NCBI RefSeq assembly: GCF_900102335.1
Contig: NZ_FNBM01000001.1
Coordinates: forward strand, 744,001 to 808,000
Origin: Phytopseudomonas seleniipraecipitans
GTDB taxonomy: Bacteria; Pseudomonadota; Gammaproteobacteria; Pseudomonadales; Pseudomonadaceae
Direction: 5' to 3'
DNA: 64,000 nucleotides
Both the position numbers and the translations under genes were made by a program. Numbering within the stretch: position 1 is the stretch's first letter; every line of letters starts with the position of its first letter. Shown here in pieces: positions 16,661 through 25,320 of this stretch. The notes beneath the pieces are model-generated. The model was given only the letters and a program-made list of their open reading frames with translations. It searched no databases and was not told the origin of the DNA.

Positions 16661-17632
16661 TCATGCCAATGGGCGAGCTTCCGGGTTAGCCAATGTGCAT
16701 TGTTCACCGTTGAAAAACGCCTGCACGTTGGCAAAGGCATCACCGAAATACAGTTCATACCCTTCGCGTTCTACGTATCCAAGGTGAGGTGTGCAGAGCA
16801 CGCCTGGGTGCTTAAGAAGCGGATGCGCGGGATCGACAAGGGGTTCCTGTTCGAACACGTCAAGCGCTGCAGAGCCCGGCCGGCCTAGGTTTAGTGATTC
16901 GAGCAAGGCGCCGGGCGCGACCAGCTCGGCGCGACTGGTGTTGACTAGTAGTGCTGTTGGTTTCATGTTCGCCAAATCTTTGGCGGTCACCAGATGGCGA
17001 GTGCTCTCGACCAGACGCAGGTGCAGGCTGAGCACATCGGCCTGCGCAAAAAAAGCCTCGCGCGATTCGGCGGCCCGATGGCCATCGGCGATGGCTGCCT
17101 CGCGGGACGTTTCACTGCCCCACACCAGTACGGGCATCTCGAAGGCCTGGGCATAACGCGCCAGGCGCTGTCCGATCTTGCCGTACCCCCAGATGGCCAG
17201 CGTTTGCCCGGCCAGGCGCTGGCCGAGGTTGACCTGCCACTGGCCGGCGTACATCGCTTGCATAGCCGGGAACAGCTGACGCCTGGCATTGATGATCAAC
17301 GCCCAGGTCAATTCGGCTGGCGCGATGGGCGAACCTCGCCCTTCCATTACCGCGACGCCGTGCCGCGTGCAGGCGGCTACGTCGAGATGACTGGAGACCT
17401 TGCCGGTCTGGCTGATCAGCTTGAGCTTCGGCAGGCGCGCGAGCAGCGCTTCATCGATGCGCGTGCGTTCGCGGGTCAGCACCAGCGCGTCGGCATCGGC
17501 AAAGCGCGCGGCAAGCACGTCGATGTCGTCCACCGCGTCGTGATGAATGCTGACCTGGTGATCGGCCAGGAGGGCAAAGCAGTCGAGCGTGCGGATGACG
17601 TTCTGATAGTCATCGGGAATGACGATATGCAT
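16661..17632 (-). CDS. D-isomer-specific 2-hydroxyacid dehydrogenase family protein
   Basis: The 323-residue protein would reduce a 2-keto acid with NAD(P)H. It has the WGYGKIGQRLA nucleotide-binding loop, the catalytic Arg in LVNTSRAELV, Glu in DVFEQEP and His in CTPHLGYV, all in the expected order. ATG 17632 is chosen: CGGAG lies about 10 nt upstream and the family N-terminus (MHIVIPDDYQ) begins there. The frame stays open to 17962 but that part has no family similarity. The substrate is unknown; phosphoglycerate-dehydrogenase-like or glyoxylate-reductase-like activity are both possible. Confidence 0.9.
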   Translation of the reverse strand: MHIVIPDDYQNVIRTLDCFALLADHQVSIHHDAVDDIDVLAARFADADALVLTRERTRIDEALLARLPKLKLISQTGKVSSHLDVAACTRHGVAVMEGRGSPIAPAELTWALIINARRQLFPAMQAMYAGQWQVNLGQRLAGQTLAIWGYGKIGQRLARYAQAFEMPVLVWGSETSREAAIADGHRAAESREAFFAQADVLSLHLRLVESTRHLVTAKDLANMKPTALLVNTSRAELVAPGALLESLNLGRPGSAALDVFEQEPLVDPAHPLLKHPGVLCTPHLGYVEREGYELYFGDAFANVQAFFNGEQCTLANPEARPLA

Positions 17633-17954
17633 GGGTGGGACTCCGGGGTTGATGCAGCTAGCGCGACTCCGCTGCAATGGCGTGCTGGCCGAGCGATTGA
17701 TTTGCGAGGCTATCACTGATTCGCGTGAGCCAGATTTACCCTGATACGGGCTCACTGGACAGCCCGACCTGCTCCAATCGGCGCCCTGGCGATACACCGC
17801 GTATCGCCAAAACGTTGCTGCGAGTGCGCGGATAAAGGCGTGCGGTTTGCCATCTCTATTAACGTGTGGGTTCCCGCCTGTCGGAGCGGCAGAACGCTGG
17901 CTGTCCCCGGTGAGTCCGTTGTGAATCACAGGAAAACAGACTGGAGCAGATGTC
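17633..17954. promoter_or_regulatory. Divergent intergenic region with an inverted repeat
   Basis: The 322-bp gap lies between the hydroxyacid dehydrogenase (minus) and the DUF2892 gene (plus). It includes a perfect 8-bp inverted repeat, GGCGATAC (17788-17795) and GTATCGCC (17801-17808), with a 5-nt loop and no T-tract. It could be an operator for the divergent pair. TGGAG precedes the ATG at 17955. No promoter hexamers were convincing. Confidence 0.4.
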
Positions 17955-18266
17955 ATGTCCACATTCGAGAAGCAAGGCGGCAGTAACGTTCAGGGTTGGG
18001 AGCGTGCGCTTTCCATCGGTAGCGGCATTGCGATGGCGCGAGGCGGCCTGAAGCGGGGCGGGGTAATCGGCCTAGCTCGTGCAGCGTTCGGCGGCCTGCT
18101 GGTCGCACGTGGGTTGAGTGGGCATTGCAAGCTCAAGGGCCTTATGGAAGATGCGCGCTCCATGCGCCCTGATGTGGACAGCATCGCCGAGAAGGTCACG
18201 CGCCTCGAAGGCGAAATCGCTGATCGGGTGAAGCCGGTCGTCAAGCAGGTTCGCGACAGCGTCTGA
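17955..18266 (+). CDS. Small DUF2892 (YgaP-transmembrane-like) protein
   Basis: The 103-residue protein has a Gly/Ala/Arg-rich N-terminal half that looks like a short pair of membrane-associated helices of the DUF2892 type (ERALSIGSGIAMARGGL, AAFGGLLVARGLSGHC). A charged helical tail with heptad-like spacing follows. TGGAG lies upstream of the ATG, and a strong hairpin terminator follows at 18284. Function is unknown. Relatives are commonly linked to stress or envelope functions, but the sequence here says nothing more. Confidence 0.7.
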   Translation: MSTFEKQGGSNVQGWERALSIGSGIAMARGGLKRGGVIGLARAAFGGLLVARGLSGHCKLKGLMEDARSMRPDVDSIAEKVTRLEGEIADRVKPVVKQVRDSV

Positions 18267-18283
18267 TACGCTGACTGACCAGG

Positions 18284-18314
18284 CCGGCCCGCTTCTGCGG
18301 GCCGGTTGCGTTTC
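18284..18314 (+). terminator. Rho-independent terminator after the DUF2892 gene
   Basis: CCGGCCCGC (18284-18292) and GCGGGCCGG (18297-18305) make a perfect 9-bp stem with a TTCT loop, followed by the moderately T-rich TTGCGTTTCG. It lies 18 bp after the stop codon at 18266. Confidence 0.7.
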
Positions 18315-18334
18315 GCCCAGCCTCAGGAGGCAGC

Positions 18335-18661
18335 ATGAGCAATGAATACAGCAGCACGGCGCCGAGCGCCGCCGATGTGCAGGCGATGCCCGGCATGACC
18401 CTCATTGAGTTCGGTACCGACTGGTGCGGCCACTGCCAGGCCGTGCAGCCTTTGCTGGCCAAGGTATTGCCGGATTATCCGGAAGTCACGCACCTGAAAA
18501 TCGAAGACGGCAGCGGCCGGCCACTGGGGCGCTCGTTCAAGGTCAAGTTATGGCCGACGCTGGTGTTGCTGCGCGATGGCTTTGAGGTCACTCGGCTGGT
18601 GCGACCGACCTCCGTGAGTCTTGTCGAAGAAGCTTTCGAGCAACTGGTGGGCGAGGGCTGA
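18335..18661 (+). CDS. Thioredoxin-family protein with CGHC active site
   Basis: The 108-residue thioredoxin fold carries FGTDWCGHC (Cys31, Cys34) and the cis-proline segment KLWPTLVLL. The CGHC pair is the PDI-like dithiol sequence rather than thioredoxin's CGPC, suggesting a more oxidising redox potential. There is no signal peptide, so it should act in the cytoplasm. AGGAGG stands 5 nt before the ATG. Such small thioredoxin-like genes are common in Pseudomonas; partners are unknown. Confidence 0.85.
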   Translation: MSNEYSSTAPSAADVQAMPGMTLIEFGTDWCGHCQAVQPLLAKVLPDYPEVTHLKIEDGSGRPLGRSFKVKLWPTLVLLRDGFEVTRLVRPTSVSLVEEAFEQLVGEG

Positions 18662-18744
18662 GCGCTCGATGGCACCCCGTCAGTTTCCCTGAATTTTCCC
18701 GCTATGGGTCGAGTCCACCGAACAGACCCATACTGGAGAATGTC

Positions 18745-19182
18745 ATGAGCACACCCAAGCAACCCGCCACGCCTCAGGAAATCGACGACATCGAGGATCG
18801 CGTGGGGTCGATCGAACAGCTGGATTTCAGCGACCGTAAGGATGATCGCGAAGGGCGCATCGGTGACACCCGTCCGCTGGACGAAGTGCAGCACGAGTAC
18901 CCTGATGAGCGCGTCCGCGAAGCGGGGCAGAGCGGTGGCGAAACCCTCAGTGAAGGCCGCCACGAAGATGGCGTCAGTCTCGACGACCTCAGCCCAGAAA
19001 CCCTGATCGATGACACGGGTGCACGTTCGCCTTCCGAGCGTGGCGATGACGAGCCGCTGGACCGCGATCTGACCATCGTAGGTGAAGAAGACATCGGCGG
19101 CGGCTCGGGGCTGGATGAAGCCGAACTGGCTCGAAAGCGCCCCCTCGACGGCGAGCCCTGGGATGGCGAACCGCAGTCCTGA
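18745..19182 (+). CDS. Acidic, probably disordered Pseudomonas protein
   Basis: The 145-residue protein is very rich in Asp, Glu, Gly and Ser and contains almost no hydrophobic core. It opens with a short helical part (QEIDDIEDRVGSIEQLDFS), and repeated acidic GDDEPLDRD- and GEPWDGEP-like segments follow. I recognise the composition from Pseudomonas proteins sometimes labelled serine kinase/phosphatase without evidence. GGAGA precedes the ATG. No enzymatic motif is visible, so it is best called hypothetical. Confidence 0.7.
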   Translation: MSTPKQPATPQEIDDIEDRVGSIEQLDFSDRKDDREGRIGDTRPLDEVQHEYPDERVREAGQSGGETLSEGRHEDGVSLDDLSPETLIDDTGARSPSERGDDEPLDRDLTIVGEEDIGGGSGLDEAELARKRPLDGEPWDGEPQS

Positions 19183-19200
19183 TCGCACTGATGCTTGCAA

Positions 19201-19223
19201 GGCATGGCCGCAAGGGCCATGCC
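19201..19223 (+). other. Hairpin downstream of the acidic-protein gene
   Basis: GGCATGGCC (19201-19209) and GGCCATGCC (19215-19223) form a perfect 9-bp stem with a GCAAG loop, 18 bp after the stop at 19182. No T-tract follows, so it is only a possible terminator or RNA-stabilising structure. Confidence 0.45.
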
Positions 19224-19278
19224 GCTTGGCCTGAAAGCATCTCCCCGTTATTACCCGTACCGATTTGACAGCGTCTGA

Positions 19279-19310
19279 TTGCAAGTTTACGTTTACGTAA
19301 AGGTTATTAC
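19279..19310 (+). promoter_or_regulatory. liu promoter with LiuR operator in a 19-bp spacer
   Basis: TTTACGT-TT-ACGTAAA (19286-19301) is a perfect inverted repeat with 7-bp arms, close to the proteobacterial LiuR motif as I recall it. It lies exactly inside a 19-bp spacer between TTGCAA (19279-19284, -35-like) and TTATTA (19304-19309, -10-like). That long spacer with a centred dyad is the hallmark of MerR-family promoters. Another TTGACA at 19265 could be an alternative -35. Confidence 0.75.
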
Positions 19311-19324
19311 GAGTCGCTTGCACC

Positions 19325-19708
19325 ATGAGCCATTGCTACAGCATTTCGGACCTGGCCCAGGAACTGGGCGTCACCACCCGCACCATCCGTTTTTACGAGG
19401 AGCAGGGCATGCTCGCGCCTGAACGCAGAGGGCAGGAGCGTATCTACAGCGCCCGGGACCGGGTGACGCTGATGCTGATTCTGCGCGGCAAGCGCATCGG
19501 TTTCTCGCTGGCCGAGTGCAAGGAACTGATCGACCTCTATGACCCGAGTGGCAACCGCAAGCAGCTCGACTACTTTCTGGAAAAGATTATCGAGCGCCGT
19601 GAGCAGCTCGCCCGGCAAATGCTCGATATTCAACAGATGCAAGAGGAGCTGGATACCGCCGAGCAGCGTTGCCTAAGCGCCATGAAGGAGCTGCCCGCAG
19701 CCTCCTGA
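19325..19708 (+). CDS. liuR: MerR-family regulator of leucine/isovalerate catabolism
   Basis: The 127-residue protein has an N-terminal winged helix ([25 protein letters not shown], split by the family's usual wing) and a C-terminal coiled coil used for dimerisation. It heads the operon liuRABCDE, exactly as in P. aeruginosa. LiuR is expected to control the operon in response to a branched-chain acyl-CoA and to bind the dyad at 19286-19301. Metal-binding cysteines of the MerR type are missing, consistent with an organic ligand. Confidence 0.93.
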   Translation: MSHCYSISDLAQELGVTTRTIRFYEEQGMLAPERRGQERIYSARDRVTLMLILRGKRIGFSLAECKELIDLYDPSGNRKQLDYFLEKIIERREQLARQMLDIQQMQEELDTAEQRCLSAMKELPAAS

Positions 19709-19754
19709 ATTGCCGTCACCGCATCTCACAATTACAAGAATGGAGAGCCGTTAC

Positions 19755-20939
19755 ATGAGCGTTAACCTGCCAGGCCTGAATTTCTTCCTCGGTGAGGACA
19801 TCGACATGCTGCGCGACGCAGTTGCCGGTTTCGCCGCCAAGGAAATTGCCCCGCGCGCCGCCGAGGCCGACCGCAGCGACCAGTTTCCGATGGACCTGTG
19901 GCGCAAGTTCGGTGACATGGGCCTGCTCGGCCTGACCGTCAGCGAGGAATACGGTGGCGCCGGCATGGGCTACCTGGCGCACATGGTCGCCATGGAGGAA
20001 ATCTCCCGGGCTGCAGGTGGCATCGGCCTGTCTTACGGGGCGCATTCCAACCTCTGCGTGAACCAGATCAACCGCAATGGCAGCGAGGCGCAGAAGCGCA
20101 GCTTCCTGCCGAAGCTGATCAGCGGCGAACACATCGGCGCGCTGGCCATGAGCGAGCCCAACGCCGGCTCGGACGTGGTGTCGATGAAGCTGCGCGCGGA
20201 CAGAAAGGGCGACTGCTATGTGCTCAACGGCAGCAAGATGTGGATCACCAATGGCCCGGACTGCGACGTGCTGGTGGTCTATGCCAAGACCGACCTGGCT
20301 GCCGGTGCCAAGGGCATGACCGCGTTCATCGTCGAGAAGGGCACAAAGGGTTTCAGCGTCGCGCAGAAGCTCGACAAGCTCGGTATGCGCGGCTCGCACA
20401 CCGGTGAGCTGGTGTTCCAAGACGTCGAAGTGCCGGCGGAAAATGTACTGGGTGGCGTCGGCGAGGGCGCCCGGGTGCTGATGAGCGGACTGGACTACGA
20501 AAGGGCCGTGCTCTCCGGCGGCCCGCTCGGGTTGATGCAGGCGGCGATGGATGTCGTGGTGCCGTATATCCATGACCGCAAGCAGTTTGGCCAGAGCATC
20601 GGCGAGTTTCAGCTGATCCAGGGCAAGCTCGCCGACATGTACACCACTCAGCAGGCATGCCGCGCCTACCTATACGCCGTCGGCAAGCAGCTGGACGCGC
20701 TGGGCAGCGGCCACGTACGGCAGGTTCGCAAGGACTGCGCCGGCGTCATCCTCTATGCCGCGGAAAAAGCCACCTGGCTGGCCGGCGAAGCGATCCAGAT
20801 TCTCGGCGGCAACGGCTACATCAACGAATTTCCAGTCGGTCGCCTGTGGCGCGACGCCAAACTCTACGAGATTGGCGCCGGTACAAGCGAAATCCGCCGC
20901 ATGCTGATCGGTCGCGAGCTGTTCAACGAAACGGCTTGA
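19755..20939 (+). CDS. liuA: Isovaleryl-CoA dehydrogenase
   Basis: The 394-residue acyl-CoA dehydrogenase oxidises isovaleryl-CoA to 3-methylcrotonyl-CoA with FAD. It shows the FAD-binding [11 protein letters not shown] and WITNGPDCD segments and ends with [13 protein letters not shown] and [18 protein letters not shown]. The glutamate in [12 protein letters not shown] (about residue 249) is the catalytic base position used by the isovaleryl type. ATG 19755 is chosen because GGAGAG lies about 10 nt upstream; another in-frame ATG is at 19740. It follows liuR by 46 bp and feeds the carboxylase encoded by liuB and liuD. Confidence 0.95.
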   Translation: MSVNLPGLNFFLGEDIDMLRDAVAGFAAKEIAPRAAEADRSDQFPMDLWRKFGDMGLLGLTVSEEYGGAGMGYLAHMVAMEEISRAAGGIGLSYGAHSNLCVNQINRNGSEAQKRSFLPKLISGEHIGALAMSEPNAGSDVVSMKLRADRKGDCYVLNGSKMWITNGPDCDVLVVYAKTDLAAGAKGMTAFIVEKGTKGFSVAQKLDKLGMRGSHTGELVFQDVEVPAENVLGGVGEGARVLMSGLDYERAVLSGGPLGLMQAAMDVVVPYIHDRKQFGQSIGEFQLIQGKLADMYTTQQACRAYLYAVGKQLDALGSGHVRQVRKDCAGVILYAAEKATWLAGEAIQILGGNGYINEFPVGRLWRDAKLYEIGAGTSEIRRMLIGRELFNETA

Positions 20940-20983
20940 TCCAAACCCCACGCTTTCAGGTGCCCTTCAGGCGGAGCCATGCC

Positions 20984-22591
20984 ATGGCAATACTGCACAC
21001 GCAACTGAACACCCGCTCTCCCGAGTACGCCGCCAACCGTGACGTGATGCTGGCTCAGGTCGAGGAGCTGCGTACCTTACTGGCCCGTACCCGTGAAGGC
21101 GGCGGCGCCAGGGCGCAGGAGCGGCATACATCGCGCGGCAAACTGCTGCCGCGCGAGCGTATCGATCGGCTGCTCGATCCAGGTTCGCCGTTCCTGGAGA
21201 TAGGCCAACTGGCTGCCTACCAGGTGTACGACGAAGACGTCGCTGCGGCGGGCGTGATCGCCGGGATTGGCCGCGTCGAAGGCGTTGAATGCATGATCAT
21301 CGCCAACGACGCCACGGTGAAGGGCGGCAGCTACTACCCGTTGACCGTGAAGAAACACCTGCGCGCCCAGGCCATCGCCAGCCAGAACCGGCTGCCGTGC
21401 CTCTATCTGGTCGACTCGGGCGGCGCCAACCTGCCGCGCCAGGACGACGTATTCCCGGACCGTGAACACTTCGGACGGATCTTCTTCAATCAGGCCAACA
21501 TGAGTGCCCAAGGCATTGCGCAGATCGCTGTGGTGATGGGTTCGTGTACCGCTGGCGGCGCCTATGTGCCGGCGATGAGCGACGAGACCATCATGGTCCG
21601 CGAGCAGGCGACCATCTTTCTCGCCGGCCCGCCGCTGGTCAAAGCTGCCACCGGCGAAGTGGTCAGTGCCGAGGAACTCGGTGGCGCCGACGTGCACTGC
21701 AAAACCAGCGGGGTTGCCGACCACTATGCCGAGAACGACGAGCACGCTCTGGCGTTGGCGCGGCGCTGCATCGCCAACCTCAACTGGCGCAAACTCGGCG
21801 AGCTGCACACCCAGGCGCCCATCGCGCCGCGTTATGCCGCGGACGAGCTGTACGGCGTCATTCCCGCCGACCCCAAGCAACCGTTCGACGTGCGCGAAGT
21901 GATCGCACGCATCGTCGACGACTCGCAGCTCGATGAATTCAAGGCGCTGTTCGGCACTACGCTGGTGTGCGGTTTCGCGCGCATAAACGGCTACCCGATC
22001 GCCATCCTGGCCAACAACGGCATCCTCTTCGCAGAGGCCGCGCAAAAGGGCGCGCACTTCATCGAGCTGGCCTGCCAGCGCGGCATTCCGCTGCTGTTTC
22101 TGCAGAACATCACCGGCTTTATGGTGGGCAAGAAATACGAGGAAGGCGGTATCGCCAAGCACGGCGCCAAGCTGGTTACTGCGGTGGCGTGCGCCCGCGT
22201 ACCGAAATTCACGGTGATCATCGGTGGCAGCTTCGGCGCGGGCAACTATGGCATGTGCGGGCGTGCCTTCGACCCGCGCTTTCTGTGGATGTGGCCGAAC
22301 GCCAAGATCGGCGTGATGGGCGCGCAGCAGGCTGCCGGTGTGTTGGTACAGGTGAAGCACGAGCAGGCGCAGCGTGCCGGCCAGGTATTTTCCGCTGAGG
22401 ACGAGCAGCGTCTGAAGCAGCCGATGATCGAGCAGTACGAGCGTCAGGCGCATGCCTATTACTCCAGTGCCCGGCTGTGGGACGACGGCGTGATCGACCC
22501 GGCGCAAACGCGCGAGGTGCTGGCGCTGGCCATTTCCGCAAGCCTGAATGCGCCTGTCGAGCCGACACGTTTCGGCGTGTTCCGTATGTAA
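20984..22591 (+). CDS. liuB: 3-Methylcrotonyl-CoA carboxylase, carboxyltransferase (beta) subunit
   Basis: The 535-residue subunit transfers carboxyl from carboxybiotin to 3-methylcrotonyl-CoA. Two crotonase-like halves are present, with [15 protein letters not shown] in the first and [19 protein letters not shown] in the second, plus the [20 protein letters not shown] acyl-CoA site. Length equals that of P. aeruginosa LiuB as I remember it. ATG 20984 follows GGCGGAG by 4 to 5 nt. It acts in the cytoplasm as a dodecamer with LiuD, whose gene is two positions downstream. Confidence 0.95.
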   Translation: MAILHTQLNTRSPEYAANRDVMLAQVEELRTLLARTREGGGARAQERHTSRGKLLPRERIDRLLDPGSPFLEIGQLAAYQVYDEDVAAAGVIAGIGRVEGVECMIIANDATVKGGSYYPLTVKKHLRAQAIASQNRLPCLYLVDSGGANLPRQDDVFPDREHFGRIFFNQANMSAQGIAQIAVVMGSCTAGGAYVPAMSDETIMVREQATIFLAGPPLVKAATGEVVSAEELGGADVHCKTSGVADHYAENDEHALALARRCIANLNWRKLGELHTQAPIAPRYAADELYGVIPADPKQPFDVREVIARIVDDSQLDEFKALFGTTLVCGFARINGYPIAILANNGILFAEAAQKGAHFIELACQRGIPLLFLQNITGFMVGKKYEEGGIAKHGAKLVTAVACARVPKFTVIIGGSFGAGNYGMCGRAFDPRFLWMWPNAKIGVMGAQQAAGVLVQVKHEQAQRAGQVFSAEDEQRLKQPMIEQYERQAHAYYSSARLWDDGVIDPAQTREVLALAISASLNAPVEPTRFGVFRM

Positions 22592-22612
22592 ACCAGCTTC
22601 GAGGCCTGAGCG

Positions 22613-23401
22613 ATGATCGACTTCACTACCATCGAATTGCACACCGATCCGCGCGGCGTGGCCACCTTGTGGCTGAACCGTCCGGACAAGCACAACGCCT
22701 TCAATGCCGAGATGATTGCCGAACTGATCCAGGCGCTGCGTCAGGTCAGTGAGGACGACAGCGTGCGTTTCTTGCTCCTGCGAGGACGCGGCAAGCACTT
22801 CTCGGCAGGCGCCGACCTCGCCTGGATGCAGGCGTCGGCGCAACTCGATTACGCCGCCAACCTGCGTGACGCCCATGAGCTCGGCGAGTTGATGAGCCTG
22901 CTTTATCACCTGCCGTGCCCGACGCTGGCCGTGGTGCAGGGCGCTGCGTTCGGCGGTGCAGTGGGCCTGACGGCCTGCTGCGATATCGCCATCGGTGCCA
23001 GCGAGGCGACGTTCAGTCTGTCCGAAGTACGCATCGGCCTGGTTCCCGCAGTGATCAGCCCTTACGTGGTGCAGGCCATTGGCGAGCGCGCGACCCGACG
23101 CTATGCGCTGAGTGCCGAACGTTTCAATGGCGAGTGCGCCCGCGAGCTGGGGCTGCTCGCCGAGTGCTATCCCGCCGCCGAGCTGGAAGCCGAGGTGGAA
23201 CAATGGATCGCCAATCTGCTGCTCAATAGCCCGCAAGCCATGCGTGAGAGCAAGGCACTGCTGCACAGCGTTGGCAGTGGTGTGCTCAGCGATGCCCTGC
23301 GCCAGCGTACGGAAAGCGTGATTGCCGGCATTCGCGTCAGTGAAGAAGGGCAGGAGGGCCTGAACGCCTTTCTGCACAAACGCAAACCGGCCTGGCAGTG
23401 A
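22613..23401 (+). CDS. liuC: Methylglutaconyl-CoA hydratase
   Basis: The 262-residue crotonase-family enzyme hydrates 3-methylglutaconyl-CoA to HMG-CoA. It has the oxyanion segments HFSAGADLAWM and GAAFGGAVGLTACCDIA, and the SEVRIGLVPAVISPYV block with the catalytic acidic residue region. It starts 21 bp after liuB, and its stop overlaps the liuD start. The place in the operon makes the assignment firm, although the fold alone could be any enoyl-CoA hydratase. Confidence 0.93.
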   Translation: MIDFTTIELHTDPRGVATLWLNRPDKHNAFNAEMIAELIQALRQVSEDDSVRFLLLRGRGKHFSAGADLAWMQASAQLDYAANLRDAHELGELMSLLYHLPCPTLAVVQGAAFGGAVGLTACCDIAIGASEATFSLSEVRIGLVPAVISPYVVQAIGERATRRYALSAERFNGECARELGLLAECYPAAELEAEVEQWIANLLLNSPQAMRESKALLHSVGSGVLSDALRQRTESVIAGIRVSEEGQEGLNAFLHKRKPAWQ

Positions 23402-25320
23402 CGACCATGAAAACCACCACGATCACCACGCTCCTGGTCGCCAACCGCGGCGAAATCGCCTGCCGGGTGATGCGCACCGCCAAAGCATTGGGGCTGACCA
23501 CCGTCGCCGTGCACAGCGACATCGATCGCAACGCCCTGCATGTGCGTGAGGCGGATCTGGCCGTCAGCCTGGGTGGTGCCAAGCCCAGTGACAGTTACCT
23601 GCTGATGGACAGGATCATCGAAGCCGCCGAGGTCAGCGGTGCCCAGGCCATCCACCCCGGTTATGGCTTTCTGTCCGAGAACGCCACCTTCGCGCGCAAG
23701 CTCGAAGCGGCCGGGTTGATCTTCCTCGGCCCGCCGGCCAGCGCCATCGATGCCATGGGCAGCAAGTCCGCTGCCAAGGCGCTGATGGAGAGCGCAGGTG
23801 TTCCGCTGGTGCCGGGCTATCACGGTGCCGCTCAGGATGTAGAAACCTTTCGCAAGGCAGCCGCGCAAATCGGTTATCCGGTCCTGCTCAAGGCAACCGC
23901 TGGTGGCGGTGGCAAGGGCATGAAGGTGGTCGAGCGCGAGAGCGAGCTGGCTGATGCGCTGGCGTCGGCGCAGCGTGAGGCGCAGTCGGCGTTCGGTGAC
24001 GGGCGCATGCTGGTGGAGAAATACGTGCTCAAGCCACGTCATGTGGAGATTCAGGTATTCGCCGATCAGCATGGCAACTGCCTGTACCTCAACGAACGCG
24101 ATTGCTCTATCCAGCGTCGCCACCAGAAAGTGGTCGAGGAGGCGCCCGCACCAGGCCTGTCGCCGGAACTGCGCCGGGCCATGGGCGAATCCGCGGTGCG
24201 CGCCGCCCAGGCCATCGGTTATGTCGGTGCAGGCACCGTGGAGTTCCTGCTCGATGCCCGCGGCGACTTCTTCTTCATGGAAATGAACACCCGTCTGCAG
24301 GTCGAGCATCCTGTGACCGAGGCAATCACCGGTCTCGATCTGGTGGCCTGGCAGATCCGTGTCGCGCGCGGTGAGCCGTTGCCGATCACCCAGGCCCAGG
24401 TGCCGCTCAATGGGCATGCCATTGAGGTGCGCCTGTATGCCGAGGACCCGGATGGCGGCTTTCTACCGGCCAGCGGTCATCTCGACCTCTACCGCGAACC
24501 GGCAGCCGGCCCAGGGCGGCGGGTCGACAGCGGCGTGGAGCAGGGCGACGAAGTGTCGCCGTTCTACGACCCGATGCTGGCCAAATTGATCGCCTGGGGC
24601 GAGAACCGCGAAGAGGCCCGCCAGCGGCTGCTGGCCATGCTGCGGGAAACGGTGGTGGGCGGATTCAAGACCAACCTGACGTTCCTGCAGCGCATCCTGG
24701 CCCACCCGGCATTCGCGGCGTCGGAATTGGATACCGGCTTCATCGAACTCCATCAGGCGCAGCTGCTGCCGTCTGCCGATGAATTGCCGGAGGCCTTCTG
24801 GCAGCGTGCAGGCGCTGCGTTTCTGGCCACCGACGCGCAGCGGCAGCGGGCAGACGACCCGCATTCGCCATGGGCAGCCCGCGATGCCTGGCGCAGCGCA
24901 TCGCCGGCGCAGACGCACCTGACCCTGGTGTGTGGCGACGTGCGCCGCAGCGTGGCGCTTGAGGTGGGCGGCGCCAGCGCGGCACGTCAGGCCGATGTCG
25001 TGCGCCAGGGCGACGTGGCTTATCTGCGTTGCGGCGTCGAGTGGCTGGCGGTGCGGCGCTTCGATCCCATCGCCGCTGCCGAGGCCGGCAACGCGCATCA
25101 GGGCGGTCTCACCGCACCCATGAATGGCAGCATCGTCCGGGTGCTGGTCGTGCCGGGCCAGCAGGTCGAGGCGGGCGCTGCGCTGGTGGTACTGGAAGCC
25201 ATGAAGATGGAGCACAGCATTCGGGCGCCGGAGGCGGGCACGATCAAGGCGATTCATTGCGCCGAGGGCGAGCTGATCGGCGAAGGCGCGGTACTGGTCG
25301 AGTTGGAGGCGCAGCCATGA
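23398..25320 (+). CDS. liuD: 3-Methylcrotonyl-CoA carboxylase, biotin-containing (alpha) subunit
   Basis: The 640-residue subunit has an N-terminal biotin carboxylase (LLVANRGEIACRVMRTA, the ATP-grasp glycine loop KATAGGGGKGM, EMNTRLQVEHPVTE) and a C-terminal biotinyl domain with VLEAMKMEH, where Lys603 is biotinylated. It carboxylates biotin with ATP and bicarbonate for LiuB. Translation probably begins at GTG 23398, overlapping the liuC stop by 4 bp, but the ATG at 23407 is equally possible. The only biotin site of the pathway is here. Confidence 0.95.
   Translation: MTTMKTTTITTLLVANRGEIACRVMRTAKALGLTTVAVHSDIDRNALHVREADLAVSLGGAKPSDSYLLMDRIIEAAEVSGAQAIHPGYGFLSENATFARKLEAAGLIFLGPPASAIDAMGSKSAAKALMESAGVPLVPGYHGAAQDVETFRKAAAQIGYPVLLKATAGGGGKGMKVVERESELADALASAQREAQSAFGDGRMLVEKYVLKPRHVEIQVFADQHGNCLYLNERDCSIQRRHQKVVEEAPAPGLSPELRRAMGESAVRAAQAIGYVGAGTVEFLLDARGDFFFMEMNTRLQVEHPVTEAITGLDLVAWQIRVARGEPLPITQAQVPLNGHAIEVRLYAEDPDGGFLPASGHLDLYREPAAGPGRRVDSGVEQGDEVSPFYDPMLAKLIAWGENREEARQRLLAMLRETVVGGFKTNLTFLQRILAHPAFAASELDTGFIELHQAQLLPSADELPEAFWQRAGAAFLATDAQRQRADDPHSPWAARDAWRSASPAQTHLTLVCGDVRRSVALEVGGASAARQADVVRQGDVAYLRCGVEWLAVRRFDPIAAAEAGNAHQGGLTAPMNGSIVRVLVVPGQQVEAGAALVVLEAMKMEHSIRAPEAGTIKAIHCAEGELIGEGAVLVELEAQP

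Noticed and set aside
16633-16664. Possible small gene start on the minus strand in the AT-rich gap
   Set aside because: It is short, has no ribosome site and shows no protein-like pattern.
21077-23377. Minus-strand frame of 766 codons over liuB and liuC
   Set aside because: It is antisense to two firmly identified genes and its His/Gln/Arg-rich product has no recognisable domain.
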